Source of the DNA: Globisporangium splendens
Taxonomy: Eukaryota; Oomycota; Peronosporomycetes; Pythiales; Pythiaceae
Length of the DNA: 64,000 nucleotides
Direction of reading: 5' to 3'
Assembly: GCA_006386115.1 (NCBI GenBank)
Contig: VFIW01000001.1
Location: forward strand, 248,001 to 312,000
Every line of letters begins with the position of its first letter. Within the stretch, counting starts at the first letter, position 1. Position numbers and translations under genes: made by a program. The notes under the pieces are model-generated. The model did not search any database, had not been told where the DNA came from, and was given only the letters and a program-made list of their open reading frames with translations. Positions 1-11,110 of this stretch are shown piece by piece.

Positions 1-2
1 AC

Positions 3-2870
3 GAAGAAGATGAACGGGATGCAGCAATCGAGCCTACTGAAAAAGCAATGCCCCCGAAACACGACGACGCTGTCGATACTGCGCTTGTCAAAGTGACAGA
101 GGATGCCGTTGGCGGTACGCTAGAGAAAGGTTCGGTCATTCAGTCTGGGGCTGCCTTGGCCATATCTAGAGTCCCTGAGTTGGAGGTTCAGGATGACATT
201 GCGATTAATGGCGGCAAAGTGGTGATGCCCGAAGAAAATGGATGCGACGAAACCAAAGTCGCGCAGTCTTCTGTAATAGAAGCAGTTGTTGGTGAAGACA
301 CTGAAGCTGTTGTGTCATTATACGAAATGGCGACACGAAAACTGGACGCTAGCGGATCAACGGCATCTCACAGACGGACAGTTGCAGCTCAAACTGTGGA
401 GGATGGAGCCGTCCGGCAAAACCTCTCGCGACTTTCACCTGACGCCCACGTGTTAGCAAATGGTCAAGCTGATGTTGAAACTCGAATTCGTACGGAAATG
501 ACATATTCAGACACGGAAAAGGATACGAGGTCTGTTTCGAATGGTACATTAAAAAGCGACGATCGTGGAAAGCCAAGTCTGAGTGAGTCCAGTAGTGGCG
601 ATAGCAGCGACAGTGACAGTAGCTCCGAGTCGGAGCACCATGATGAAGACAACGGAATGGATGATATCGCGGACGAGATGGAGACGGACATGGTCAGCGG
701 CATCAGGCAGTCCAATCAAAGTATCCAAGCGACTGTTGCAGAAGACTCTGGTGACGTCGCTGGTGAAGTCAATCACGATAAAGAAGTTCCAACTGGAAAC
801 ATTCAAGTAACTGGTGAGAGCAAGTCGATGGTGACGGTGGCTAAGCTAACTGCTGCTCAACTAGCTCTTGCGGCAAAGCGGGCCGTTAAAGCTCCAAGCG
901 TATCGTTAATGAAGGATCCGATGCATCAAGATGCAGCAGCGCAGGCAGTGAAACCAGTTGTACACAAGAGGAAGCGTACTCGAAACGAGTCAATTGGGGA
1001 CAAGAGTGACAGCGGACGCAGTGCGAAAACGAAAAGCGATATCGAGATTGAGATCGCCGAAAACTCGCTCAATGCTCCTAAGTCGCCCGTAGAAAATACG
1101 CTCTCAGTCGACAATGATCCTTGTGCATGTGGAAATGAAGCGAGCGAACGAGACCAACACCCGAAGAAAAGGCTCAAACTGGATGACGGCGATGCTGCAA
1201 TTTCGTCATCCTTGATCGTCGCAAGCAGTGAGGGTGGTACCACCAACATGACCGATGCAGAGCCGATCGCTAAAGACGCAAAACCGAGCCCTGAGAAGCT
1301 GCGAACAGCGACTGACATGCAAAAAGACCGACTCGCGAAGCGCATTTCCGCGTTCAAGCGCGATATGATGCGCGCTGAGAACAAAAAAGACGAGAAATTC
1401 GACGACCAGTTTGTGTTTAAAACACTCCGGTTATTGCTGACAAGTTGCGCGAAGTATGCTGCGTCACAACCGGAGATAGTGACAGCATTGTGCGACGCGC
1501 TTGTTGCGCACTATCGTCAGAAAAAAGTATCGCCGGTCGTTTTCATCCACGGGACGTGCCGCGTGCTGCGTACGCCAACGACTCGGGGGCAGGTGAGCGA
1601 GACCGAGTCGCCTGGAGTCAGCCGGCTAGCTCACCATGTTTTGCTAGGACTCGTTGGAAGTGAAGTCGGCGACAGAGACAGTATTGCTCAAGTGAGCGAA
1701 GCCGACCGATATTTGCTTGAAGAATGCCTCGACTATTTGCAAACGTTGTTGTCTGCTAGCCCAGCGACGCAAATTGAGTATGCTGTATGCTCATTATCCG
1801 AAACAAATTCCAAGACTCAGCTACAGATGATGCATTTGCTGCGAAAGAACAAGGTCAGCAAGGACAAAGTGTACCTCGGCCACGTGTGCACCTTGTACGC
1901 GAGAATCTGCAAATCAATCGATCTCAACGAACGGCTGCGTATACTCGCGTTTGATCTGCTGCGACGGAATCCGAACATCAAAGGTCTATACTTTACGCGC
2001 ACGATCGTCGAAGTCGCGCCAGAGGTTCTTCAAGTCGAGTACGACAGCCGAGGACACAAGAAGTCGGTGATTGTGAAAGACGCGATGCAGCATGTACTTG
2101 CTGTGATTGAAGCCCAATCTGCTCGGAAAGAAGAAGTTTTCTATGGAGAGTCGAGTCTGGAGATCATGCATCACATTCTCGAATGCATTGACGAGCTTTC
2201 ACAGCAGGAGATCAATGTTGAGGATCCAGCATATCGACGAGCGTTTGCAGACAAGTTGTGGAACACCTACATCACGCCACGCGGTGTTGCTACGTGGGAT
2301 GACGATACCACTTTTCAAGTCTGCAAAAGTCTGGAACTGCTCGCAGCAGTGTATGGCATGGAGCACATGGTCGAGCTGTTTCCGCTGCGGCGCTTCCTAG
2401 ATGCTTGCGCGTCGAGTGACGATAACAAAGTCAAAGCGAGAATAGCCACGATGGTCGGACACATTGCGTGTACGTTTGCAGGGATCTTGCAGTCGAAAGG
2501 AAAGAACAACACCAGTGATGGTAGCGCAGCAGCCACAAACGACTCAGCGGCAGAGTTTGTCGCTCAAACAGCTGCGTGGCTGCAGCAGGAACTGAGCCCA
2601 GAATCTACGGCTGCTCCGCTTCATTTAGAGTTTCAACAAGTGTGTGCGTCGGTGTGCATTGACCTCATCATGGCCGCAGCGATGGAATTGTCACGGCGGC
2701 GCGACATTCTTCGTACTGTGGTCGGCTGGTTCCAAAACCAGCCTCAAGAGCAGCAGATGCGCTTTCCTGCGAACTTCTTGCGACAGCTTCGTCTTCTGAC
2801 CGTAGCGTCTCGCCCATTGTCAGCGTCAGTGACTGTGATGGCAAAGAAAGGTCCAAAGATCGCGCGGTGA
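3..2870 (+). CDS. Large protein with acidic disordered N-half and helical C-half (5' end outside window)
   Basis: The reading frame is open from base 3, so the gene almost certainly begins upstream; the first ATG in the window (48) is probably internal. The visible 955 residues divide in two. The first ~450 are low-complexity, rich in Ser/Asp/Glu, with a basic patch (HKRKRTR) that could act as a nuclear signal. From about residue 450 to the end the protein is predicted helical, without transmembrane segments. The layout of the helical part, especially the stretch around 1880-1980 (LYARICKSIDLNERLRILAF), recalls the conserved C-terminal region of ICE1, the little elongation complex scaffold, but I base this on family memory and it is weak. 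It could equally be another HEAT-like nuclear protein. The stop is TGA at 2868-2870. Confidence 0.75.
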   Translation, partial: EEDERDAAIEPTEKAMPPKHDDAVDTALVKVTEDAVGGTLEKGSVIQSGAALAISRVPELEVQDDIAINGGKVVMPEENGCDETKVAQSSVIEAVVGEDTEAVVSLYEMATRKLDASGSTASHRRTVAAQTVEDGAVRQNLSRLSPDAHVLANGQADVETRIRTEMTYSDTEKDTRSVSNGTLKSDDRGKPSLSESSSGDSSDSDSSSESEHHDEDNGMDDIADEMETDMVSGIRQSNQSIQATVAEDSGDVAGEVNHDKEVPTGNIQVTGESKSMVTVAKLTAAQLALAAKRAVKAPSVSLMKDPMHQDAAAQAVKPVVHKRKRTRNESIGDKSDSGRSAKTKSDIEIEIAENSLNAPKSPVENTLSVDNDPCACGNEASERDQHPKKRLKLDDGDAAISSSLIVASSEGGTTNMTDAEPIAKDAKPSPEKLRTATDMQKDRLAKRISAFKRDMMRAENKKDEKFDDQFVFKTLRLLLTSCAKYAASQPEIVTALCDALVAHYRQKKVSPVVFIHGTCRVLRTPTTRGQVSETESPGVSRLAHHVLLGLVGSEVGDRDSIAQVSEADRYLLEECLDYLQTLLSASPATQIEYAVCSLSETNSKTQLQMMHLLRKNKVSKDKVYLGHVCTLYARICKSIDLNERLRILAFDLLRRNPNIKGLYFTRTIVEVAPEVLQVEYDSRGHKKSVIVKDAMQHVLAVIEAQSARKEEVFYGESSLEIMHHILECIDELSQQEINVEDPAYRRAFADKLWNTYITPRGVATWDDDTTFQVCKSLELLAAVYGMEHMVELFPLRRFLDACASSDDNKVKARIATMVGHIACTFAGILQSKGKNNTSDGSAAATNDSAAEFVAQTAAWLQQELSPESTAAPLHLEFQQVCASVCIDLIMAAAMELSRRRDILRTVVGWFQNQPQEQQMRFPANFLRQLRLLTVASRPLSASVTVMAKKGPKIAR

Positions 2871-3506
2871 GAGTTTGAACGCTGTCAGCAAAAGTCGGGA
2901 GATGGATGCACCGGGAAGATAGTCAGAGCAACGAGATGTGAGGGGTGTTTTCCAAGGTTTAGAGGAGCAAGTAAACGAATACATTGGAGCAATTCAGTGG
3001 ATGCCAACAAGAGCAATCCCCACCCAACTCGGTCACTTTCGATTGTTTTCTACAGCCAGTGATATCTCTTGATAGTCAGCTATTGCACTCAAGCTTCTCA
3101 TGAACCGTTGTGCCGAGAGGATCGTTTCCAACGGACCAAAGTCATTCACGTCGCTGTCTCGGCCTCCAACTGAAGCAATTTGCTGGCTGCTGTTCTGTTG
3201 TTCCTGTCTCCGATAGTATGCCGTTTCGTCACCAGCAAGGTGTTTCAGGTCGTGCGAGAAGACGCTCTGTGAGCCCTTCAATGCTCTCGCTCTTTCTTCC
3301 TCTCTCCTCGTCACCATTTTCGCTTTGTGCTATCCAAGAGCGCTGATGAAGAAAGAGAGGAGAGCTTGACGTGTCGCCTTGATCGCAGCTGCTCACTTTC
3401 CAAAAAGCTACCCATCCAAGCCACCAACTTGGATACCAACCCGATCCAGCGCCAACCACTCGATTCCGCTATTTGAGCCGCTTCATTGTGATCCCTTGAT
3501 CGCGAC
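2871..3506. other. Intergenic region between the first gene and the VWD gene
   Basis: I see no convincing gene here. It holds the 3' flank of the upstream gene and the promoter of the VWD gene. Short frames on both strands have no recognisable domain. Confidence 0.5.
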
Positions 3507-5187
3507 ATGCAGTTACTCTCTGTCACGCGTGTTCGCGCTCACAGCATGGATTGCGGCAATGCTCTCGTCTGGCTCAGCCCAAGATGGGATCATCGGGTTG
3601 ATCGATGATGCTGATGTCAATACAGCAATGTGCGTCCAGATGTTCACGTTTGAGTTTGAGAACGGTGGGAACACACTGATCGACGGCGAAGTGCTCAAAG
3701 GAGCGATCGTATCGACCGGTGAATACGACACAACGGGAGTCACGATCCAAGGTGTCACGGGGGCGAGTGGTCTCACAATCACGACACTCAACGACGCCAA
3801 GAACGTGCTTTTACGCGCGACTGGTGGCGCTGGGGCTAAGGAAGCCGTGTACGTCGACTACACGAACCTGGTGCTCAAGCTGGCGATCAGCGCGTTCGCG
3901 AAGGATCTTCCCGCGATTTGCCCCGAGATCCTGATCAAGCGGCTGGTGATCCCATCGGGCAGTGGCGGTGGCGTCGGCGACCCGCACTTGACGACGCTCG
4001 ACCACGTGTGCTATGATTTCCAGAAACCCGGCGTGTTTCGGCTCTTTGAGTCACTCAATTTCCAGGTCCAAGTGTTTCAACATAAATGCACGCCGACATT
4101 CGAGAAGGGAGAGAGGTCGCCGAGTTGCTACCAAGGAGCTGCGATCGCGTTCGCTGGCGCCGTCGTGCGCTTTTTCATCGCTGACAACAAACTCGTGACT
4201 GCAAAAGGCACGCAAAGTACCCAGAAATGGCTCTCGGTTGAGAAGTTGCATGGCAAAAATGAAGGCTATCGCGTGTTCACGACGGCGGATTACTCGACTT
4301 ACGTCGACATCACGCTCATCCGATGGATCGGCAACTACCCGCTGCTCAACATTGCGCTGCGCGTGTCGCCGTACTTTAAAGACCCAAGTGTACAGGGTCT
4401 ACTCGGCAACTGGAACGGCAAAAAGAGCGACGATCTCAAGGACAACGCAAAGTTGGCGGCATTGCATGGCATGAGCCTGAGCGACAACCTGCTTACGTGC
4501 CTCGAATCAGATTGTGACAAATTTGTGCTCCCACCGTCGGACAAAGATTTGAACGCTGTCACCTTACCAGGCGGCAACACGAATATTCTTCACCAAGGGT
4601 TCACCCGCATCCCAGAGAGCAACATCCCATTGCGAGCATTCCAGCCTGTCGTATTGACTTACGTTCCGCCGGCCACAGGTACTCAAGTGACTCGGCGCAT
4701 GGAAGTCGAAGACGCTGGATTTCCTGGCACTGGCGAGGAAAGCAGTCATGAAGATGGCGATGACAGCAGCGACGTCGGTAGTGAGGTGCACACGCAAGCC
4801 CTTGTAGCCGCCCGAGCGCGTGAACTGTGTTACCACGTGTTCCAGGAGATGGAGACATGCGAAAAGTACGTGACCAACACGACGAACTACATTGAAGCTA
4901 TGTGCATCGGCGACGCGACCATGCTTGCAGACCTCTCGATTGTCGATCTCACGAAGCTCTCGTACTTGCGCGAGTGCCGCCGTGAACTCGAGACCCGCAT
5001 CGTCGCGAATGCGTCCACCGACGTGGAAATGGACGAGTTCCTCGCCGACCGCGACGCGTTCCACGTCGGGGACAACGCGACGTGCGCAGGCAGCTGCAAT
5101 GGCCAATGCGCATGTCTCCCAGACAGCTGCGTGTGCAACCGCGGTGTGACCGGACTCGCATGCGACCTGCCGACACCACTTCCGTAG
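3507..5187 (+). CDS. Secreted von Willebrand factor type D domain protein
   Basis: The main frame carries a clear VWD domain: it starts at GDPHL (about 3979-3993) and runs through the CYDF, VQVFQHKC and GLLGNWNGK landmarks to about 4480. A Cys-rich acidic tail follows, ending in a compact EGF/tenascin-like module (six Cys, 5080-5160). VWD proteins are typically extracellular matrix or adhesive proteins. The N-terminus is odd. The long frame has no ATG until 3559, inside what reads as the hydrophobic core of a signal peptide (LSRVFALTAWIAAMLSSGSA). An ATG at 3507 lies one frame over and would join this core exactly if a single T near 3515-3520 were absent. The start is therefore either broken by a one-base indel or lies on an unseen exon. 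Domain call firm, start uncertain. Confidence 0.8.
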
Positions 5188-5422
5188 ATGTGCGCTTATG
5201 TTCTGGGATGTCCTTGTGCTATCCATTGAAAAAGCCAAAAACAAAACAATAATGCGTGTGGACTACTAAAGCAAATATTACATTTCTTGGCGCAATGCCT
5301 CTCGAGCTAGTTCTTGTAGGCTGGCTCATGGACTTCGGTGTATGTTGGGCTGACTTCGACCTTCTCGTATCTTGTAGAACGACTGCTTGGAACGCGGTAT
5401 ACCTCTCAGTCAGTGGTCGGGG
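5188..5422. other. Intergenic region, convergent 3' ends
   Basis: Short stretch between the 3' end of the VWD gene and the 3' end of the minus-strand ankyrin pseudogene. I see nothing else in it. Confidence 0.4.
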
Positions 5423-7653
5423 TCATCTCATAGCTCTTTCTCCCACCGCAGAGTAGAGCTCCCACAGCGAAACAAATAATGTCTTATTGCTCGATTCGTG
5501 CAGTGGATGCTGCAAAAACCACTTTAGAACGTTCACGTGACGTCGTTGAATCGCAGACTTGATCGCGCGCGTCGAAAGCCTTGCATCGAGAAGTCCCTGT
5601 GCATGAAGACACTCGAGAATGTGCACATGGTCACCTGATGACGCGCAGGAGACCGCACTCTGCCAAGAATTATGACGTTCGTACTGCCGAGGCTGACGCC
5701 AACCCTCCTTTGTACTCCTCATCCACTTGAGAATCTGGAGGTGATCGTACTTGCTTGCGGTCGAAATCACGGTGTGAGGAATACTGTCACAAGTTTTGTG
5801 GCTGAGAATGTGGACATTCGTACACATCCACTCGACCAGCGAAAGCAGGTTCCATCGAGCTGCCCACCGAGCGATTTGAACCGTCAACCACATCGGGTAT
5901 CACACAAGGCACAGCTTGACGAGCGTACCCGCAGCAGTTTTCGAGCTTTTGAGGAGAGCTTCAGCAGTGTTTTCTTGAAAAACCGTCCCGGAATCTCCGA
6001 CACAGGGACACTATGCCGTTTCCAGTCGTTCTCTGTCGCCTGATACATCTGCTGCAGAATCTCAACGTACCCGAAGCGAGCAGCCCACATCACGAGCCCC
6101 TCAATGGCGACACAATGCTCGGGAGTGTATCGCAGAAGTAACTCGACGTAGCGCTTCCGCCATACGTGGTCGTGCTTGCGTACATCGCGGCCGCCACATG
6201 CCCACTCGACGTGAAGTTGATCCAGATGCGTGCGCGCAAAACGATACTGGAGGATTGCGTCGACAGAAAAGCAATGCTTTTTCTCATCTTGGATCACTCC
6301 GAGCGTCCACTCGACGACGTCGAAATTCCCTCGCGACGCAGCAATATCGATTGATTTGCCTAGTCGTGATGTCGGCTAAAAGTACCTGCTGTTCCACTGA
6401 TGCGTATCGATTTCGTCTCTTTGAATCGCAGCTTCAGACGCTTCTTCTTCATCGGGATCGTATACGGCGATCCTCGGGACCACGATCGTGTAAATCCATT
6501 TTGCTGTGTCCAAGTGGCCATTTTCGATAGCCATGGACATGAGAAACGAATTTTCCCCCACGGGACATTCCACCGATATTGCTTCACGAGGTATCGCAGG
6601 ACTTCCAAAGTGCCGTTGAAGTACGCTTGAGCGATATCGCGCAACACAACCGTCGGCTCATATACCATTGCAGCAGCTCGATATCGCCACACTGGAAAGT
6701 GATTGTTCTTGACACCAGCGCGCATTACGGCACCTACGTCGATGCTATTGGGATCCAAGCCACTATCCTCTCGGAGCTACAAAATGACGTCCAGATGGCC
6801 AATTGATGCCGCGTTCGTGACGGTATGCTTTGTATACAGTTGACGAACGAGGTCATCTCCAAGTTTACGCTTGATGCTTTTCAGTAACTCGAGGTTTCCA
6901 GCATATGCGATGGCGTCGATCGTGTCTGCAAGGGGCAGGGATTTCTTGACTCGCCGGCATCGTGGCGCGAGGGCTGCGCGAGTTCGGTGCGTGTGGCTAT
7001 GAATTGTTGTGCACGTTGCAACCAATCTCTTGCTGCCGTCCGAGCACGGTCCAAATGTAATACTCTATGGCGTTCGTGTTGTCATTTTCGTTGTCATTGC
7101 CGGTGTCGCTAGAGCTGTGAAGAGACGACACAACCGTGCCAATGACGTTCCGTTGGTTGCGCTGAAAGTCCAGACTCGTTCGCACATTGCCCGCGAGCCA
7201 CTTCGCGATCTCGAGCTGTCCTCCACGCGTCGCAAACTCCATCGCGACGTGCGGCTCGTACTGCGTCGTCGTGTGCAGCCACTGCACTATCTTCAAGTCC
7301 CCACAACGTGCTGACTCCCACACGACTTCGCGCGGGAACGTGTACGAGTGAAACGTGTCCATCCACGCCATGATAGCGTTGGTCCTTCGCAGGTGGAGGT
7401 CTGGCGCCCCATTTACCTTATATGCAATTGACGTAGCAGTACCTCGGTCACTAGAGCCACTCCTATGACGGCGATCTCAGTGTCGAGCTTGCTTCCGCAG
7501 CGCGTACACTGCGTTGAAACACCCGTCCAACACCTGCAGCAGCGCGCGGTCCTCGTACTCGACGGCGTACACGAGGCAGCGGGTGACATCAGCGGACGTG
7601 AGGAACCGCGAGGCACCTTCGAATGCCGCGAGCCGCAGCCGATCGCCATGCTC
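5423..7653 (-). pseudogene. Degenerate ankyrin-type repeat gene, paralogue of the neighbouring plus-strand gene
   Basis: Pieces of one protein can be read in order on the minus strand but in shifting frames: 7653-7520, 7371-6997, 7010-6777, 6758-6580, 6573-6380, 6345-5900 and 5893-5423. They match, in the same order, the protein at 8078-10627; for example WMDTFHSYTFP matches WVDTFRPYSYP, and RKRYVELLLRYTPEHC matches RKPFVELMLKYDPERC. The units are ankyrin-like, with a recurring pattern of hydrophobic residues, V/I-L and KW or EW. Disruptions include a frame change near 7010, another near 6575, an in-frame TAG at 6376-6378, and a frame change plus stop near 5890. I found no set of short introns that repairs all of them, so I call it a pseudogene; a complex multi-exon gene is a less likely alternative. 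Confidence 0.7.
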
Positions 7654-8077
7654 CTCGTGCTGCTTCCAAGTTGCCGCCGTCTTTGTTTTGTCGGAAGTCG
7701 CCGCTCGCTTTGGTCAGTGCGTTGTCGACTTCGATTGGTCTAAAAATAGAAATGGGTACACTTTCACTCGTCAAAAGCGTGTTGCATCATACAACCCTTT
7801 TGACTTGTATCCTCAAACAATTCCCACAACGATTGGTCTAAAACATTCTGGTACAAGTTGCTTGGGCAAAATGAATCGTTACTTTTCGCTTTCGCCCATT
7901 TCGACTTCGACTTGCATTGAAGGTCTCAACTTGAGGCGGTGCGGATGTTGCCATCGTGACCGTTGATTGACTGAGATACTCTCTTGACACAGTTGATTGG
8001 TAAAAAAGAACTGTCACTTCTGTGATTCCCTCGCTTTCCTTTCATTCCCGCTTCAACTCGGAACGGAAAGACCGACG
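7654..8077. other. Divergent intergenic region between two ankyrin paralogues
   Basis: This stretch lies head to head between the two paralogous genes and would hold both promoters. It is AT-richer than its flanks and has no recognisable coding content. The phrase gattggt recurs near 7731, 7830 and 7992, which could be a shared CCAAT-type element (ATTGG on the plus strand). Confidence 0.4.
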
Positions 8078-10627
8078 ATGGCGGCAGGGCTCGGCGCGCT
8101 CCTCGGCGCTGCGCCCGCAATGGACGCCGTTTTGCGCTGTCTGACGTGCTTTGACAGCGTCCAGCTGCTCGTGTATGCGCTGGAGACGCAGGCGCACGGC
8201 AAAGACGCGCCGCTTGTGCGGTTTTTGTACGCAAACTCGCGCTATCTGCTCGTGGACGAACCTTTCGTGCTACATGTGGCCGCGGCAAATGGCTGCTTGC
8301 GCGCCGTGTACGCGCTACGTCGTGATGCTCAAGGCGTTCGAGATGACGGGGGATGTTTCTCACCACCACGGTCAAAGGCTCACTACGACCAACTCTGGGG
8401 CGGCAAGAACGCATCGGACGACCTTGAACGCCGCTATTGGATGCGCTGGGTGGACACGTTTCGCCCCTACTCATATCCGAGCGATGTGGTGTATGCAGCT
8501 GCTCGCACAGGAGATCTTCAGGTATTCCAGTGGCTCCACCATATGCCGACGCGATACGAAGCCCATGTCGCGATGCAGCACGCCGCGCATAGTCGGAACC
8601 TCGGCATGGTGCAGTGGATTGCCGAGACGGCGTGCGCTGCTCCAGCAGTTGGTGTTGAAGTCCCATTTCGAGTGGAGATGCTCATCCCATTTGACGAGGC
8701 GACGGGCATTATGGCCTGGTGCGTCAATAATCGCCCGGAAAAACGCATCGAGCGGTTCTTTGCGTCTCGACTGCGCGGTCTCGCGCCACGCAGCTTAATG
8801 TACCACCATTCCAGCTCCAAGCTGTACGATCCGGTACGCTATGCAGTATGCGAAGGGGACTTGGAGCTGTTAAAGCTGTTGCACGAGACACGAGCAACGT
8901 ACAACTGGGACTTTTCGGTGGCATCTGCAATCAAAGCCGCCGAAAAGGACCACTTGAAAATCGTGCAATGGTTCATCGAGAACGAAGAAAGCGCACAAGA
9001 TCCTGTGCTCGTGTCCTCGACCATGAAAGCAGCGATCGAATCACATCACCTCCATATCATTGAATGGCTGTACGCGTCTAAAATTGACGAAGACTCGACT
9101 TTATTCGATGTCAACGATCCGGAGGTGCGCAATGGACCGAAACAATGGGTATATGGAAACTTTCGAAAGACTCATCACTCGTTACTCAAGTTACATCATA
9201 CCGAGGCCGAGAAAGTCGTCAAGGTCGCCAAGTGGTTCCACTGTCACAAAGGATTACGTGTCATCCCGACCATGCTGCCAGCATTTCTTGCCTCAGGGAA
9301 CTTTGAAGATGTCAAGTGGCTCTTGGCACGCATCGATGGAGGTACAAGCCGTGAAAGGCCGGTGTTCGTCGCTCCACATCAGCTCGTGAACGCATGCTTA
9401 GGCAATAACTTGGACGTGGTCAAGTACCTTGTTGAGGACTGCGGCATTTGGGCGGACGAGGCACTTCGCTTGTCGATGCAAAGAGGGTCTCTGATGATTG
9501 CGAAGTATTTGTACGGCACTCGGAACCAAAGCGTCGTGTTTGAGCATGAAATCAGCATCGCAGTCGGCCGAGGTGAGTGCGGACTGGACGTCTTCGAGTG
9601 GATGCTCCAGATCAAGCACGAGGCAAACACAGTAACCACTGCGAGTTTGTACCGACGCACGTGTTTGATCATTTCCGGAACTGTGATGGCGATGTCGAGG
9701 CGCCAGCGTATTGTCATTTCCTTCCTTTGCTTGATGGTGAGAACCTGGACGAAGAGTGGTGCGTTGGGGAGACTCGTCGTGGACATGATCCTCTGTGGCG
9801 GAAACCCTTTGTGGAGCTGATGCTTAAGTATGATCCAGAGAGATGCGTGGTGGTCCACTGTATCGTGCACTGGGCGATGCGCTTCGGGTACAGCGATATA
9901 TTGCGGTATCTGATCTCTACCAACCAGAAGGCATTACAAGTATCGCTTTCTTGGACCCAGATCTTAAAATGCAGCGTTCGACCTGTGCCGATTCTGCTGC
10001 TTCTGCTCGAGCTCAAAATCGTCGACACCAGCGTGGAGCTGGTCCAATGGGCTACAAAGCATCACCAGATGGAGCTTCTGGTCTTCATGTTTACCGAGCT
10101 TGACGAGGTGTCGTTCGTGGATTACGCTGCCTGTGTGATCGAAACGGCTACCCAATTTGGACATTTGCAAGTGCTGGAATGGTTGTGTGCCAATACATGT
10201 TCTTTGGCGCTTTCATCGGATGCGCATTGGGAATTTGCGTCGACAATGACGACAATTGGTGGTCGTCTTCATGTGCTCCAATGGCTTTACCAGAAGGTCT
10301 TTTTTGAAGCCTGACGAGCCGTCGATAGTCCAGCTTGCCAAGGTTGCAGTCGAACACGGCCACATCATCGTTCTCAAATGGCTCTCGTCGGTGGTGGAAA
10401 CCGAAGACATGATCTCAAGCAGCTTTTCATGCACACGACTTGTCAAAGTCATGGAGAGAGGGCATATAGACCTGGTCAAGTGGATGCTGAAAATCAGACC
10501 TGATGCATTGGACACGGCAAGTCAAGAAATTCAAAGCGAAGTTATGCGATTTCTGGAATTGTGGTCGCCACGAATGCAAAGGAAGCCACGCGAGTGGAAG
10601 CTCGCCCCTGATGATATCCATCCATGA
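8078..10627 (+). CDS. Ankyrin-type repeat protein with one apparent frameshift
   Basis: The start is the ATG at 8078, as the longer frame upstream has only a TTG. The protein consists of ankyrin-like helical repeats with KW/QW/EW signatures typical of a large oomycete family; partner and role are unknown. The frame changes twice. The first change (about 9632-9699) can be explained by a 68-nt intron: splicing from GTAACC at 9632 to AG at 9698-9699 preserves phase and gives a length closer to the paralogue at 5423-7653 than reading straight through. The second, near 10290, falls in a run of six T and is repaired if one T is removed, after which homology to the paralogue resumes to the stop at 10627. 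The gene is therefore either newly broken or affected by a homopolymer error. Confidence 0.65.
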
Positions 10628-11110
10628 ACGATCAACACAACGACCAGATCTACCAAAACAAAGTGGTGAAAGCTTCAATAGCTGACACTTTTGGCATCTC
10701 GGTGTCTTCTACGCATTCGAGCATTCTCTTAAGTTGACACACTTCCATTGCAGTGGGACTGCAACACCAACACCATCAATGCACCACAAAGTATAGCCAA
10801 GTCTCTCACGCTGGCAACTCCTGTGATATAGCAGGGGGTGGCCAAGCAGCAAGTAAATGCCATCGCGTGAGAATCTCGAACGAAAATAGCCCCCCTCCTC
10901 CCCTGCATCGCATGGCCAGACGGCACCTGCCTCGATCAAGCAAGATACCTCATCCTTTGCGTACGCATCACACTTCTCGTCGTCGTATTTCGGGTCGTGT
11001 TCATATCTCCACAAGATACTGCGTAGCATATGTTACGGCAAAGTATTATGATGAGTGGGCTGCAAACAGTTATTCTCATCAAACAACCACACTACAGTGC
11101 TCTATCGAGG
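10628..11110. other. Intergenic region, convergent
   Basis: Lies between the ankyrin gene and the 3' end of the ankyrin-kinase gene. It contains one ATG-initiated minus-strand frame of 106 codons (11029-10709) with several Cys residues but no domain I recognise. I do not call it a gene. Confidence 0.4.

Noticed and set aside
4564..5244. 226-codon minus-strand frame opposite the VWD gene
   Set aside because: It mirrors the coding strand's third-position bias and lies under a recognised VWD/EGF protein.
10709..11029. 106-codon minus-strand ATG frame downstream of the kinase
   Set aside because: Some Cys/acidic pattern but no family resemblance, and the kinase ends with a normal stop before it; kept only as a note.
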